From Alphaproteobacteria bacterium (GTDB lineage Bacteria > Pseudomonadota > Alphaproteobacteria > Sphingomonadales > JAKSBY01): a stretch of DNA of 64,000 nucleotides. The translations under genes were made by a program, and so were the position numbers. Below, one piece after another: positions 34,997 through 44,300 of the stretch. Location of the stretch: assembly GCA_021774625.1 (NCBI GenBank), contig JAJFIV010000008.1, positions 1 through 64,000 of the forward strand, read 5' to 3'. The notes below the pieces were generated by a model that was not told the origin of the DNA, did not search any database, and saw only the letters and a list, made by a program, of their open reading frames with translations. Within the stretch, counting starts at the first letter, position 1. Each line of letters starts with the position of its first letter.

Positions 34997-35023
34997 TTGC
35001 AATGAAAGGAATAAAAAATGAGT

Positions 35024-35039
35024 ATGGCGGATGGGGTGG
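35024..35039. other. attR core (16-bp direct repeat)
   Basis: ATGGCGGATGGGGTGG, identical to 26352-26367. It overlaps bases 35025-35039 of the tRNA-Ser gene, supplying the last part of the T-stem, the acceptor strand, discriminator and CCA. The tRNA therefore stays intact after insertion. Confidence 0.85.
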
Positions 35040-35114
35040 GATTCGAACCCACGAAGAGCTTGCACCCTTGCCGGTTTTCAAGACCGGTGCCTTCAACCGC
35101 TCGGCCACCCATCC
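35025..35114 (-). tRNA. tRNA-Ser (anticodon UGA), attachment site of the satellite
   Basis: A 90-base class II tRNA on the reverse strand. Acceptor stem GGATGGG/CCCATCC with discriminator G and encoded CCA. The D-arm begins TGGCCGAGCGG, the anticodon loop is CTTGAAA (anticodon TGA), a long variable arm is present, and the T-arm is GTGGGTTCGAATCCCAC. Tyrosine integrases often use the 3' ends of such genes; here the 3' end is supplied by the element. Confidence 0.95.
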
Positions 35115-35251
35115 GCAGTGCGGCAAGCAATAACGCAAAATAGACGCCAGCGTCCAGCCGAAATAAAAGGCGCCGGAGTGGGGGGGTATAATTTGCTGCC
35201 GGGTTCCTGTATAAAGAGGATAAAGAGCTTAAAATCATCAGGAGACATAGA

Positions 35252-36094
35252 ATGAGAGGCGTTTTCCATTTTTTAACCGTGGCGGCTTTGGCAATGATTC
35301 CGCTATCGGCCGTCCTGGCGCAATCGGCGCCCGTGCGGGAAATCACCCATGTGGCCGGCGATCTTTACCGCTTTCAGAATAATGCGCATGTTTCGGTGTT
35401 TCTGGTGACGGACGAAGGGGTGATCGCCACCGATCCGATCAGCGAGGACGCCGCCCGCTGGCTCGAAGCCGAAATCACAAAACGGTTCGGCAAGGAAATC
35501 AGATATGCGATCTACAGCCATTCCGATGCCGACCATGTTTCCGGCGGACAGGTTTTTGACGACACCGCCACCATTGTCGCGCAGGAAAAAGCCAAACCGG
35601 TCATTGAGGCCGGTGACTATACCGCCGTACCGGAAGAAACTTTCGAGCGGAAACATGTGGTCGAACTCGGCGGCAAGAGGGTGGAGCTTTATTATTTTGG
35701 TCCCAGTCATACCGACAATCTGATCGCCATGCGTTTCCCGGATGAACGGGCGGTTTTTGTGGTCGATGTCCTGTCGGTCAAACGCCTGCCATACCGGACC
35801 ATGGGAAGCTATCATATGCCGGAGGCCATCCGGTTTATTGAGGGCGTCGAGGCGCTCGACTTCGATATTCTGATCCCCGGCCATGGCCCCATGGGCGTCA
35901 AGGCCGACGCCGCCGCTCACCGCGAATATCTCGAAGCCCTTATGGCCGCCGTTAAAGACGCCCGTGAGCGCGGCCTGTCGCTTGCGCAGGCAAAGGCAGA
36001 AATCACGCTGGACGCCTACAGGGACTGGAGCCAGTATGACGCCTGGCGCGAAGAAAATATCGAGGGCATGTACCGCCTGCCCAGCGAAAAATAA
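35252..36094 (+). CDS. Secreted metallo-beta-lactamase-fold hydrolase
   Basis: A 280-residue protein with a signal peptide (about residues 1-23, ending VLAQS). The metal motif is HSDADHVSGG, further ligands are in FGPSHTDN and VVDVLS, and the last histidine in LIPGHGPMG. This is the general MBL fold (glyoxalase II, quinoprotein relay or lactonase-like), not a proven beta-lactamase. AGGAG lies 7 bp upstream of the ATG. It is the first host gene to the right of tRNA-Ser. Confidence 0.85.
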   Translation: MRGVFHFLTVAALAMIPLSAVLAQSAPVREITHVAGDLYRFQNNAHVSVFLVTDEGVIATDPISEDAARWLEAEITKRFGKEIRYAIYSHSDADHVSGGQVFDDTATIVAQEKAKPVIEAGDYTAVPEETFERKHVVELGGKRVELYYFGPSHTDNLIAMRFPDERAVFVVDVLSVKRLPYRTMGSYHMPEAIRFIEGVEALDFDILIPGHGPMGVKADAAAHREYLEALMAAVKDARERGLSLAQAKAEITLDAYRDWSQYDAWREENIEGMYRLPSEK

Positions 36095-36203
36095 AAAACC
36101 TAACTGCCGGATTGCTCTATTTCCATTGCCTTCATCGCCGGTTCTGAAATCCAGCGGTGATGGTGAAACCTGCGACCGTACTCAAGCGGTGTCACATCGC
36201 GGT

Positions 36204-39200
36204 TCAATAAGTCCATGACCAGCGGATGGCGAGGCTGGAATCCCGGCGGGAATTCATTTTGGTTTCCAGGCTGAGATTGTGCGTCAGTTCGGCCTCGATC
36301 CGGGCCGTTGTTTCACCGGTTCCGGACGCCGTATCGACCTCCAGATAGATATTGTTGGTCAGGTATTTGCCGCCGGATATGGTCGTGCCCCGGCCTTCCT
36401 CGCGGCTCTCTTCGATGGATAGCCGGTCAATACCCAGAGTCCGCCGCGCCGCCGTTACCGGATCAAATCCTCCGCCACCATTGGCAAGAGACGTCACGAC
36501 ACCGGCAAGCTGCACTGCCTCGATCGGGCTGAGGCTGGTGGTCGTGGTGCCGAACAGAATGCGGGCGATGATCTCATCCTGGGGCAGGGACGGAATCGAG
36601 GTCAGGCTAATGGTTGGCAGGGAAACCCTGCCGCCTATCCGCAGATCCGCCGAGAAACCCTGTTTCTGGTAATTTGCAAGAATGTTTAACCTGGGATCGA
36701 TGTCGCTGCCGCCATCGAAACGGATTTCTCCCTCCTGCAAATCAAACCGCCGGCCGATAAATTCGAAATTACCACGCAGAATATCCAGCGAGCCGGTCAG
36801 GCGAGGCGCATCAACCGAACCTGTGACGGCCAGCGCCCCGCCCCATTCCGAGTCTATCCCTTTGCCGCGGATAAAGATTTCCTGGGGCGCGTTGACGGTC
36901 AGGTCGAAGGAGAGCGGTTTTTCCTGTTCCCGGGCGACACCGTTCTCCTCTGCTTCCGTTTCCGGCCCGTTGATCTCCACCACAGCAATTTTCACGACAC
37001 TGGGCGGCAGGCGGTCCAGAAGCTCAATTTCCGCCCGGTTGATGTCAACGGTTCCGGAAAGCAGCGAGGTGGCACTTTCCCGTTTATATAATAGTTCTGC
37101 CGATGTCCGAACCCTGGCCTCCGTGCGGCGGACCAGAAGCGCATTAGCAACCGAAAGGTTAAGTTCTGCGGGAAAGCGGTCTTCGGGTAACAGGTCCAGC
37201 CAGCCGGAAAGCATGATCCGGCCGTTCCCGCCATCGGTGCCGCTGGCCTGCTGAATGGTAAAACGGCGTCCGTCGATGGCTGCCGAAATATTGAGGCCGG
37301 CCAGGATCAGTCCGGCATCAAAATATTCATAATGGCCCTCTGCCAGGGTCAATGATCCGGTGACATGCGGCGCAGCAACCGTGCCGGCTACCGTCAGATC
37401 CAAGTTTAAATTTCCCTCGACAAGATGATCCGGCATATCGAAAAGATCCCAGACCGGCGCCACCTGTCCTCGCCACCTGAAAGAGCCGGCGACGGAACCC
37501 TCGGCCGGAATATCGGCGGCAAGTGTTACAGCATCAATGACCAGCGGCACTTCCGCAGAAAAATTTGCCGTCATGGCGTCATCCGCCGAAAATATGCCTT
37601 CCGCCTGTAAACGGTTGTCCGCAAGGCTGCCGCTGATCTCAAGGTCTGCCCACCGCTCATCATCGCCGGGACGGAAGGCCGGGCGCAGATTTTCCGCCCG
37701 TATCTGAAAGTCTGCTTTCGGTGTTGCGCCGGGCTGTGTCTCAAACCGGATATCACCGGTCATAACCGCCACAATCGGCCATATGGGCACGAAGGCGGCG
37801 ACCAGCGACAAATCCGCATTTTCCAGGCCGATGGATGCCCGGGTCAGGCCACTGGGTTGCCGCAGCGCCTCCAGCGTCAGACTGCCTTCCCCCAGCATGA
37901 CAGTGGCGGGCTGGATCGTCATTTCGCTCTCATTGGTTTGATAGATAATCGGCTCGGGGGTCGAGATGGTTTCATCATCCACCGTCCCGTTCAGGGTCAC
38001 CGCGATCACCTGACCCGCTTCGGCGCTTTGTATTTGTCCCTCAATGGCCAGATCAAAGGGCGCGCCGGCCCGGCCCATGGGCGCTATTTCAAAATGAATG
38101 CCACCATTTTCATTTTCAGCGCTCGCGGTCAAAGACTCAAGGGCGATAAAGCGATAGCCGATGTCTTCCCCGGTGAGCCTGATATCCACAACCGGGTCGC
38201 CGTTACCCGTCACCACGGTCCCGGTCGCATCAAAACTTTCGACGCTCAGCAGATCAGCTTCATTTAATACGGCCCGTAAGTTGGCGGCATCAGCCGTGAA
38301 ATCGATCTTTTGCCGGTCATTCTCGTCCGCCAGAATGACGGTTAGATTAACGGTTCCCCGCAACCCGTACGGCGCCGGATTGATCTCCGCCCCGGTCAAT
38401 TCCACGGTTCCAACAACGAGCGACCCGATGATGGGTTTTTCGGGCTGGATTATCAGATTTCCGCCAAGCGTAGCCGGGCCAATGGCCCCGTCGATATTCT
38501 GGATGAGAAAACTTCCGGCATCGTTCCGGTCAAGGCCGATATGAAGACGTAATGGTCCGAGAGTTGAGTCACCAGTCAGAGAAAAAATTCCATGAATTCC
38601 ATGAGTTATATCCATTATGTCAAGTTTTGACTGAACATTAAAAAAGCGGATCGACTGGATTGTCAGGTCGGAAAAATGCGATTCCGCCGTGGCATCAATC
38701 TGCTCGGTGGTTCCACCGATGGTGCCGCTGACCGCCAGGCCTCCCTCAAGGTTCAATCCGCTGTCTCCGGTCAAGGGTGTCAGGTCGCTGATTATCGCTT
38801 CATAATCAGCGGAAAGGGCGTTGGCAGCGCCGCCATACTGCCCGGTCATAGTCACCGTCATGGCCTTTGCCAGAATTTCGAGCGCCGTGACCTGCAATCG
38901 GCCGTCGCGCCCGAGGCTGACGGCTGCCGCAAGGCTGGGCGACGGTCCGGCAAGACCATTAATGATGGTGTCCTCGGCGCTGAAATTTTCCGCTCGCGCG
39001 GTGAGCGCGATCTGATAAGGCGACGTGCTGTCAGCGGCCTCAACCGTACCATTGAGTGTGATTGAGCCCGATAAAGGAATGCCCGCCATATCGCCAAGCG
39101 GGGCAAGGGAGGGCAGGGCGGCCGTGAATGCCAGATCGGCCGCGCCCGCCATATCCAGCTCGCCCCGGGTCTCAAGCGACAGCGTGTCGGCGTTCACAGT

Positions 39201-40559
39201 CAGGTTTTTAAAAGCGAAGGTCTGTCCCTGCGGGTCCCAGCGGCCGCTGGAGGTGATTTTGACAGTCCGGCCGAGCAACGCCGTAAACCCGGGCGATTGA
39301 TCCAGCTCTGGTTCAAGCACGCTGCCCTCAATTTCAAAGAGAAGAGTGGCGGGCAAAAGGGTTGCGGTCAGGTCCGCGGTCAGGGTTTTGGTCGTGAATC
39401 CTTCGGCTCTCACGTCATTGACGGTGACAGCGGTCTGAATAACCGGTTTGGAAAAAGTGCCGCTGACCGTGCCTGCCGCCTCTATGGCTGCCAGTTCCAC
39501 CGGCCTGATATAATCCTTGATCAGATCAAGATCGCGCGCGGTGATCCGGAAGTCCGCCGGGGCGGGCAGACTGAAATCCTCAAGGTTGATGGAACCGGTC
39601 AGCCGGACATCGGCGGCGCGGGGCTGAAGGCGGGCCTGAATGGCCACGCAGTTATCACAGGGGGCGGCAAATTCCATGGCGAGCGACAGCGGCGCGCTTT
39701 CCCCGGTGAAGCGCAGCACATCGCTTCCCAGAAAGCCCGGCGGGTGAGCTGTTCCATCCAGCGAAAACGTGCCATCCTTCAGCATGACCGAGGCATTCAG
39801 AACCGTCTCGCCATCCACCAGACCGGTCAGATCGCCCTGCCACAGGTCCAATGAACCCTCGCCGCTTACGGTGGCGGCTGTCGTGTGGTTAAACCCGAGG
39901 ACCCCGGATATCACCCCGCCCCCGGGGCTTTCAACATCAAGATCAAGGTCGAAGGCGCGGCTGACGGTATCAAGAACAATCTTAGCGGTCACCCGGTCAG
40001 AAGCCGCATCGGTCCGGCGGATATCGAGATCAAGCTTGGCCGCTGCCCCTTCTTCATATTGCGCCCCCGCCTGCAGTTCAAGACTGGCCGGAAAACCGGC
40101 GACGGGTTCGGCGAGGGTGATCCCGGTTACGGCGATCCGCTCGATAAGAAAGTCAATGGGCGGTTCCGGCAGACCACGCCCGGAATCCGATGTTTCAGCG
40201 GACGGCAATGGCTGGCGCATCACCAAAATGGTTTCCGCTTCCAGACTGACAACGTGCAGCTTCCCATCCAGTAAAGCCGCGGGCCGCCAGTCTATGCGGG
40301 CGATGGGGATCCGCATCCACGGGCCGTTGGCATCGCGGATATCGATGCCGGTAACGGTCAAGTCGCCGTAAATGGAGCCATCCAGACGGTCAATATGAAA
40401 GCCGTCGCTGTTGATCCGGCCAAGAATCCAGCGATGACCGGCCGCGGTATCCAGAAAGACCGCCGCCGCACCGGTCGCAATCAGCAAAAGAGCGAAGACT
40501 GTGCCGAATCCCAGTGCGGTCTTCTTCAGGATGCTCTTATAGGATCGGGTCCGGGCCAT
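36204..40559 (-). CDS. tamB: Translocation and assembly module subunit TamB
   Basis: A 1451-residue protein. One N-terminal anchor helix (about 13-33, LGFGTVFALLLIATGAAAVF) leads to a very long beta-rich periplasmic region with many AsmA-like repeats, and a C-terminal DUF490/TamB domain (GNFEFIGRRFDLQEGEIRFDG, and GTTTTSLSPIEAVQLA near the end). TamB bridges the periplasm and works with TamA in outer-membrane protein insertion or lipid transport. It starts 2 bp after tamA. Length is within the range of the family. Confidence 0.93.
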   Translation of the reverse strand: MARTRSYKSILKKTALGFGTVFALLLIATGAAAVFLDTAAGHRWILGRINSDGFHIDRLDGSIYGDLTVTGIDIRDANGPWMRIPIARIDWRPAALLDGKLHVVSLEAETILVMRQPLPSAETSDSGRGLPEPPIDFLIERIAVTGITLAEPVAGFPASLELQAGAQYEEGAAAKLDLDIRRTDAASDRVTAKIVLDTVSRAFDLDLDVESPGGGVISGVLGFNHTTAATVSGEGSLDLWQGDLTGLVDGETVLNASVMLKDGTFSLDGTAHPPGFLGSDVLRFTGESAPLSLAMEFAAPCDNCVAIQARLQPRAADVRLTGSINLEDFSLPAPADFRITARDLDLIKDYIRPVELAAIEAAGTVSGTFSKPVIQTAVTVNDVRAEGFTTKTLTADLTATLLPATLLFEIEGSVLEPELDQSPGFTALLGRTVKITSSGRWDPQGQTFAFKNLTVNADTLSLETRGELDMAGAADLAFTAALPSLAPLGDMAGIPLSGSITLNGTVEAADSTSPYQIALTARAENFSAEDTIINGLAGPSPSLAAAVSLGRDGRLQVTALEILAKAMTVTMTGQYGGAANALSADYEAIISDLTPLTGDSGLNLEGGLAVSGTIGGTTEQIDATAESHFSDLTIQSIRFFNVQSKLDIMDITHGIHGIFSLTGDSTLGPLRLHIGLDRNDAGSFLIQNIDGAIGPATLGGNLIIQPEKPIIGSLVVGTVELTGAEINPAPYGLRGTVNLTVILADENDRQKIDFTADAANLRAVLNEADLLSVESFDATGTVVTGNGDPVVDIRLTGEDIGYRFIALESLTASAENENGGIHFEIAPMGRAGAPFDLAIEGQIQSAEAGQVIAVTLNGTVDDETISTPEPIIYQTNESEMTIQPATVMLGEGSLTLEALRQPSGLTRASIGLENADLSLVAAFVPIWPIVAVMTGDIRFETQPGATPKADFQIRAENLRPAFRPGDDERWADLEISGSLADNRLQAEGIFSADDAMTANFSAEVPLVIDAVTLAADIPAEGSVAGSFRWRGQVAPVWDLFDMPDHLVEGNLNLDLTVAGTVAAPHVTGSLTLAEGHYEYFDAGLILAGLNISAAIDGRRFTIQQASGTDGGNGRIMLSGWLDLLPEDRFPAELNLSVANALLVRRTEARVRTSAELLYKRESATSLLSGTVDINRAEIELLDRLPPSVVKIAVVEINGPETEAEENGVAREQEKPLSFDLTVNAPQEIFIRGKGIDSEWGGALAVTGSVDAPRLTGSLDILRGNFEFIGRRFDLQEGEIRFDGGSDIDPRLNILANYQKQGFSADLRIGGRVSLPTISLTSIPSLPQDEIIARILFGTTTTSLSPIEAVQLAGVVTSLANGGGGFDPVTAARRTLGIDRLSIEESREEGRGTTISGGKYLTNNIYLEVDTASGTGETTARIEAELTHNLSLETKMNSRRDSSLAIRWSWTY

Positions 40560-40561
40560 GA

Positions 40562-42358
40562 TCAGAAACTCTGCCCCAGGCTGATATAAAACTGGATGCG
40601 CCGGTCACCCTCCCGCCGGTCAAGCGGGAAAGCGATATCAAAACGGATCGGCGCAAAGGAGGTATAATAGCGAAAGCCGAGCCCAGCGCCAAATCTGAGG
40701 CTGGAAAATTGCGGCAACCGCTGTTCATAGACATTCCCACTCTCGATAAAAGGCACCAGACCAATGGTTTCGGTGATGCGGGCGCGGAATTCCAGACCCA
40801 GTTCCACCAGGGAGCGGCCGCCGGACGGGTCGCCCTCTGCATCGCGGGGACCGACTTCCTGAAAGCCGAAGCCCCGGATTGATCCGCCGCCGCCGGCATA
40901 AAAGCGCTTGGTAGCCGGCAGACGTTCCAGCGACGCCCCGTTAATGGTTCCCAGCCTGGTTCTCCCGGCAATGATAAAGCGCTCCTCGTCATCGACCGGC
41001 AGATAGGCGGATGCACTGATTTCCGTGACCGTAAAATGAAAGGGGGAGTTTTGTTCGGCGAGATACGGGGTTGTGCGAAAGGCAACGCGGCCGCCTTTCC
41101 GGGGGTCCAGAAGATCATTGGTGCTGTCCCAGCGAATTGTCACCGGAAGTCCGGTCAGCAGGAAATTCCGGCGTTCATCGCCATCCGTTTCACTGGTATA
41201 TTCGAGATCCACGCCTACAGACCCGGCCCAGCGTTCGCCAAAGACCCGGTCTATTCCGGCGCTGGCTTCGGCTGTACGGGAGTTGAAGGCATCCGTGTCT
41301 TCCCTGGCAAAGCCGGTTTGCAGAAGCAGTGTCTGATCGAAGCGCCGGAAATTAGGCTTGGAAAAATTCGCCGTCAGGGATTGTTCAATCTCCGCCACTT
41401 TGGCGGTCAGACGCAGCTTTTCCTGCCGCCCCAGCAGATTGCGGTGTTCCCAGAACACATCACCGCCAAATCCTTCGGTCGAGGAAAAACCTGCGCCGAC
41501 ACCAATGGTCCGGTGTTCTGCTTCCGCCAGCCGGACGATAATATCCCGGCTGGCGCCTGCGCCCTCTTCAGCAACCCGGATATCAACCACGGAAAAAAGT
41601 CCGGTGACATAAAGCCGGGCGCGCAGTTTATCAATTTTGCGCTGATCAAAAATTTCGCCCTGCTGCCAGGAAATAAGGCGTTTCAGATAGACGGTGCTGA
41701 CGCTTCCTGCTCCTTCGAATAAGGCTGAACCGAAGCGTGTTTCCGGCCCGGCGTCGATCTCATAAGTCACCTGGAGGGACTGGTCCGCATGATCAACCAC
41801 AACCGTCCGTTTGCCAGCCTTGGCGAAGGGATAGCCGATTTCCGGCAGGGTGGAAACCAATCGGCGCCCGGCATTGACGATATCCTCGGACCGGCCCGGC
41901 GCCTTTTCAGTCAGCGCCATATGATCGGCAACGGTTTGCCGTGTTGCGGCATCCGGGGCTGTCCCGGAATAACTGATTTCCGCTGTTTTAATCCGGTAAA
42001 GGGGACCGGGCGCCACATCAATTGTGATATCTATCGGACGCCGCGACCGGTCAATTCTGTTCGCTATCAGAGAATTATAATATCCTTCCGACTCAAGCAC
42101 TTCCTTAAATATCTTTAAGTCACGGTTGAGGCGGCTGCGGAGATTTCCGAAGGAAAGCGGCGGCTGGGCTTCCTGCCGTTTGAGCTCGGATACGCTTTCC
42201 AGCAGGCCTTTCAACCCGGTCCCGTTGAGACCCTCGATGCGTGTCACATAACGGATCGGTTCGGCGCGGCTCTGCTCATCCTGCGCACTTGCGGCGCGGG
42301 TCTGGCATGACATTCCCGCGGCAAGCAACAAATAAAGAAAAAAAACGGTTCGGCTCAT
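40562..42358 (-). CDS. tamA: Translocation and assembly module subunit TamA (Omp85 family)
   Basis: A 598-residue outer-membrane protein. A signal peptide (about 1-25) is followed by three POTRA domains (about 40-280) and an Omp85 beta-barrel (about 285-598) with the FYAGGGGSIRGFGF motif and the ending IRFDIAFPLDRR...FYISLGQSF with terminal Phe. It forms the outer-membrane half of the TAM complex with TamB. The upstream 155 bp are shared with a divergent small exported protein gene. Confidence 0.93.
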   Translation of the reverse strand: MSRTVFFLYLLLAAGMSCQTRAASAQDEQSRAEPIRYVTRIEGLNGTGLKGLLESVSELKRQEAQPPLSFGNLRSRLNRDLKIFKEVLESEGYYNSLIANRIDRSRRPIDITIDVAPGPLYRIKTAEISYSGTAPDAATRQTVADHMALTEKAPGRSEDIVNAGRRLVSTLPEIGYPFAKAGKRTVVVDHADQSLQVTYEIDAGPETRFGSALFEGAGSVSTVYLKRLISWQQGEIFDQRKIDKLRARLYVTGLFSVVDIRVAEEGAGASRDIIVRLAEAEHRTIGVGAGFSSTEGFGGDVFWEHRNLLGRQEKLRLTAKVAEIEQSLTANFSKPNFRRFDQTLLLQTGFAREDTDAFNSRTAEASAGIDRVFGERWAGSVGVDLEYTSETDGDERRNFLLTGLPVTIRWDSTNDLLDPRKGGRVAFRTTPYLAEQNSPFHFTVTEISASAYLPVDDEERFIIAGRTRLGTINGASLERLPATKRFYAGGGGSIRGFGFQEVGPRDAEGDPSGGRSLVELGLEFRARITETIGLVPFIESGNVYEQRLPQFSSLRFGAGLGFRYYTSFAPIRFDIAFPLDRREGDRRIQFYISLGQSF

Positions 42359-42513
42359 AGATGATTACTACAAAATTTCAGCGGCTTATGCGTTAGAATT
42401 CTGATGATAATAAGGCAGTGCTGTAATAATGCCAGCGCTTGTCGCCGGTTCCTGTGCTAGGATCAGGACCTGTCAAACTGGTGGCAAATTATGATGGATA
42501 GAAGGAAAGTAAA

Positions 42514-42807
42514 ATGAGAATCACCGACCGCATCATTCTGATATCCCTGACGGTGGGGGTTTTTACTCTGGCAGGTGTAGAGATAACCGGAAGCAAGAGC
42601 GCCAGCGCCTATCACGGCCTCACGCGTTATGATGTGGAAAGCGCAGTGCGAAGCGCGCTTCGGGAAATGCAGGCCGGCCAGCGGCAGCAGCCGGATACCG
42701 GTCAGGTGGTGCGCGCCACCCTGCAAAATTGCACCCTCACCGGCCATTTTGTGGAAAATAAAGAAACCGGCGATGAAACGGATTTCATTGCGCGGCTGAG
42801 CTGTTGA
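42514..42807 (+). CDS. Small exported protein of unknown function
   Basis: A 97-residue protein. Residues 1-30 form a signal peptide ending SASAYHG. The mature part has a helix (DVESAVRSALREMQ) and a strand pair with two cysteines (QNCTLTGHFV and the C-terminal Cys). AAGGAAAG precedes the ATG. Its TGA shares one base with the ATG of the hotdog-like gene. I do not recognise the family. Confidence 0.65.
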   Translation: MRITDRIILISLTVGVFTLAGVEITGSKSASAYHGLTRYDVESAVRSALREMQAGQRQQPDTGQVVRATLQNCTLTGHFVENKETGDETDFIARLSC

Positions 42808-43517
42808 TGGTTCGGGAAACGGTCGTTATCAGTCCGCGGTTTCGCGGCCCGCCGCAATCGGGCAATGGCGGCTATACATGCGGGCTGCTGGCACGACCCT
42901 TGAAGGGCGCGGTTGAAGCCTGGTTGAAAATACCGCCGCCGCTGGACAGCCCGCTGACCCTGCAATCCGGGGACGGGCGGTCGCGATTGCTAAAGGAGGA
43001 GGCCCTTGTCGGTGAGGCGCGGGAGATCAGTGGCTTTAACCTTGATATCCCTGCCGTTCCGGGCCTTGAGGAAGCCGGCGCGGCAAGCAAAGCCTATATC
43101 GGTTTCCAGCATCACCCCTTCGCCGGCTGTTTTGTCTGCGGCCCGGAACGCACGGCGGGTGACGGCCTTTGCATTTTTCCCGGCAGACTGCCGGAGGGCG
43201 CGGCCGTTGCCTGCGTCTGGACGCCCGATGCCTCGCTTGCGAATGAAGACGGTGTGATTGATCGGGCCTATCTTTGGGCGGCACTCGATTGTCCCAGCTA
43301 TTTTGCCCTGGAAAAAGCGGGACAGATGGTCGCCCTGCTTGGCCGGTTAACGGCCGGCCTTGACGGGAATGTCAGGCCGGGCGAGCCGGTGGTCGTTATG
43401 GCCTGGCCGCTTGGCCATGAGGGGCGCAAGCATTATTCCGCCACGGCGCTGTTTGATCGGGAGGGTGCGCGCATCGCATCAGCCAGAGCGGTCTGGATCG
43501 AGATTGAGTCAAAATAA
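42807..43517 (+). CDS. Hotdog-fold-like thioesterase-type protein
   Basis: A 236-residue protein. The FAGCFVCGPERTAGDGLCIFPG segment and the later RLTAGLDGNVRPGEPVVVMAW and HYSATALFDREG parts fit hotdog-like proteins related to acyl-CoA thioesterases. No specific substrate can be given. The ATG at 42807 overlaps the preceding TGA by one base. Its stop codon abuts the stop codon of fliP on the other strand with no base between them. Confidence 0.6.
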   Translation: MVRETVVISPRFRGPPQSGNGGYTCGLLARPLKGAVEAWLKIPPPLDSPLTLQSGDGRSRLLKEEALVGEAREISGFNLDIPAVPGLEEAGAASKAYIGFQHHPFAGCFVCGPERTAGDGLCIFPGRLPEGAAVACVWTPDASLANEDGVIDRAYLWAALDCPSYFALEKAGQMVALLGRLTAGLDGNVRPGEPVVVMAWPLGHEGRKHYSATALFDREGARIASARAVWIEIESK

Positions 43518-44300
43518 TTACGGGCCGAAGCTTTGCACCAGGCTGCCGGCGACGAGATGCCAGCCATCGACCAGCACAAAGAAAATTATCTTGAATGGCA
43601 GGGAAATCATCACCGGCGGCAGCATCATCATGCCCATGGACATCAGGATTGAGGCGATGGCCAGATCGATGATGATGAAGGGGACGAAGAGCAGAAAACC
43701 GATCTCGAACGCCCGCTTCAGCTCGCTGATCATAAAAGCCGGGATCAGGACGGTCAGGGGCGTTTCCTCGACATTTTCCGGCGGCGCCGCTTCTGAAAGG
43801 TCGAAAAAAAGCGTCAGGTCCTGCTCCCGCACTTGGCGCAGCATGAAGGTGCGGAAGGGTGCTGTCGTCAGGCCAAAGGCCTCCTCCTCGCTGATCTGTT
43901 CCTCGATCAGCGGGCCGATCCCTGCTTCATAAGCCTGCTCGAAGGTTGGGGCCATGATGAAGGCGGTCAAAAACAGCGCCAGGGAAATCAGCACCGTATT
44001 GGGCGGTGTCTGCTGGGTGCCGAGCGCGCTTCTCAGCAGTGAGAACACGATCACAATCCGGGTGAAGGACGTCATGACGATCAGGATCGAGGGTGCGAGG
44101 CTGAGCACCGTCACCAGCAGGATCAACTGAATAACCCGGCCCGTCAGGGAGCCTTCTTCACCGAGATTGACACTGAGTTCCTGCGCGTTGGCGGCATTAC
44201 CCGAAGCGATCAACAGTCCGAGAATGACCGGCAGCATCAGAATGCCGCCATACGTCCTGATCAGGCGTCCGGTCGTAAGGATGGTTTTTTTGTTGCTCAT
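43518..44300 (-). CDS. fliP: Flagellar export gate protein FliP
   Basis: A 260-residue protein. A cleavable signal-like start (about 1-40) is followed by four transmembrane segments and the FliP signatures VMTSFTRIVIVFSLLRSALGTQQTPPN and FEIGFLLFVPFIIIDLAIASILMSMGMMMLPP. FliP forms the core export gate with FliQ and FliR, encoded across the divergent promoter region. It overlaps fliO by 4 bp. Confidence 0.97.
   Translation of the reverse strand: MSNKKTILTTGRLIRTYGGILMLPVILGLLIASGNAANAQELSVNLGEEGSLTGRVIQLILLVTVLSLAPSILIVMTSFTRIVIVFSLLRSALGTQQTPPNTVLISLALFLTAFIMAPTFEQAYEAGIGPLIEEQISEEEAFGLTTAPFRTFMLRQVREQDLTLFFDLSEAAPPENVEETPLTVLIPAFMISELKRAFEIGFLLFVPFIIIDLAIASILMSMGMMMLPPVMISLPFKIIFFVLVDGWHLVAGSLVQSFGP

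Larger units (their letters stand above)
26352..35039 (+). mobile_element. Integrated capsid-encoding phage satellite (cf-PICI-like), about 8.7 kb
   Basis: A 16-bp direct repeat at both ends defines the element. The right copy overlaps the 3' end of tRNA-Ser(UGA), and the integrase gene is the last gene before it. All recognised genes read in one direction: winged-helix replication-type protein, small protein, HNH nuclease, large terminase, unknown protein, HK97-fold capsid, prohead protease, portal, small protein, integrase. Most junctions are 4-bp overlaps and no frame is broken. Tail, head-tail connector, lysis and divergent repressor genes are absent. This is the known make-up of capsid-forming phage-inducible chromosomal islands, which package themselves in their own heads and take tails from a helper phage. 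A tail-deleted prophage is the alternative. Confidence 0.75.

Noticed and set aside
26352-35039. Gene transfer agent or complete prophage
   Set aside because: Gene transfer agents have no integrase or att sites and do carry tails; a complete prophage would need tail, connector and lysis genes, none of which fit in the space.
36100-36195. 31-codon frame on the - strand after tamB
   Set aside because: GTG start without ribosome site; too short to judge.
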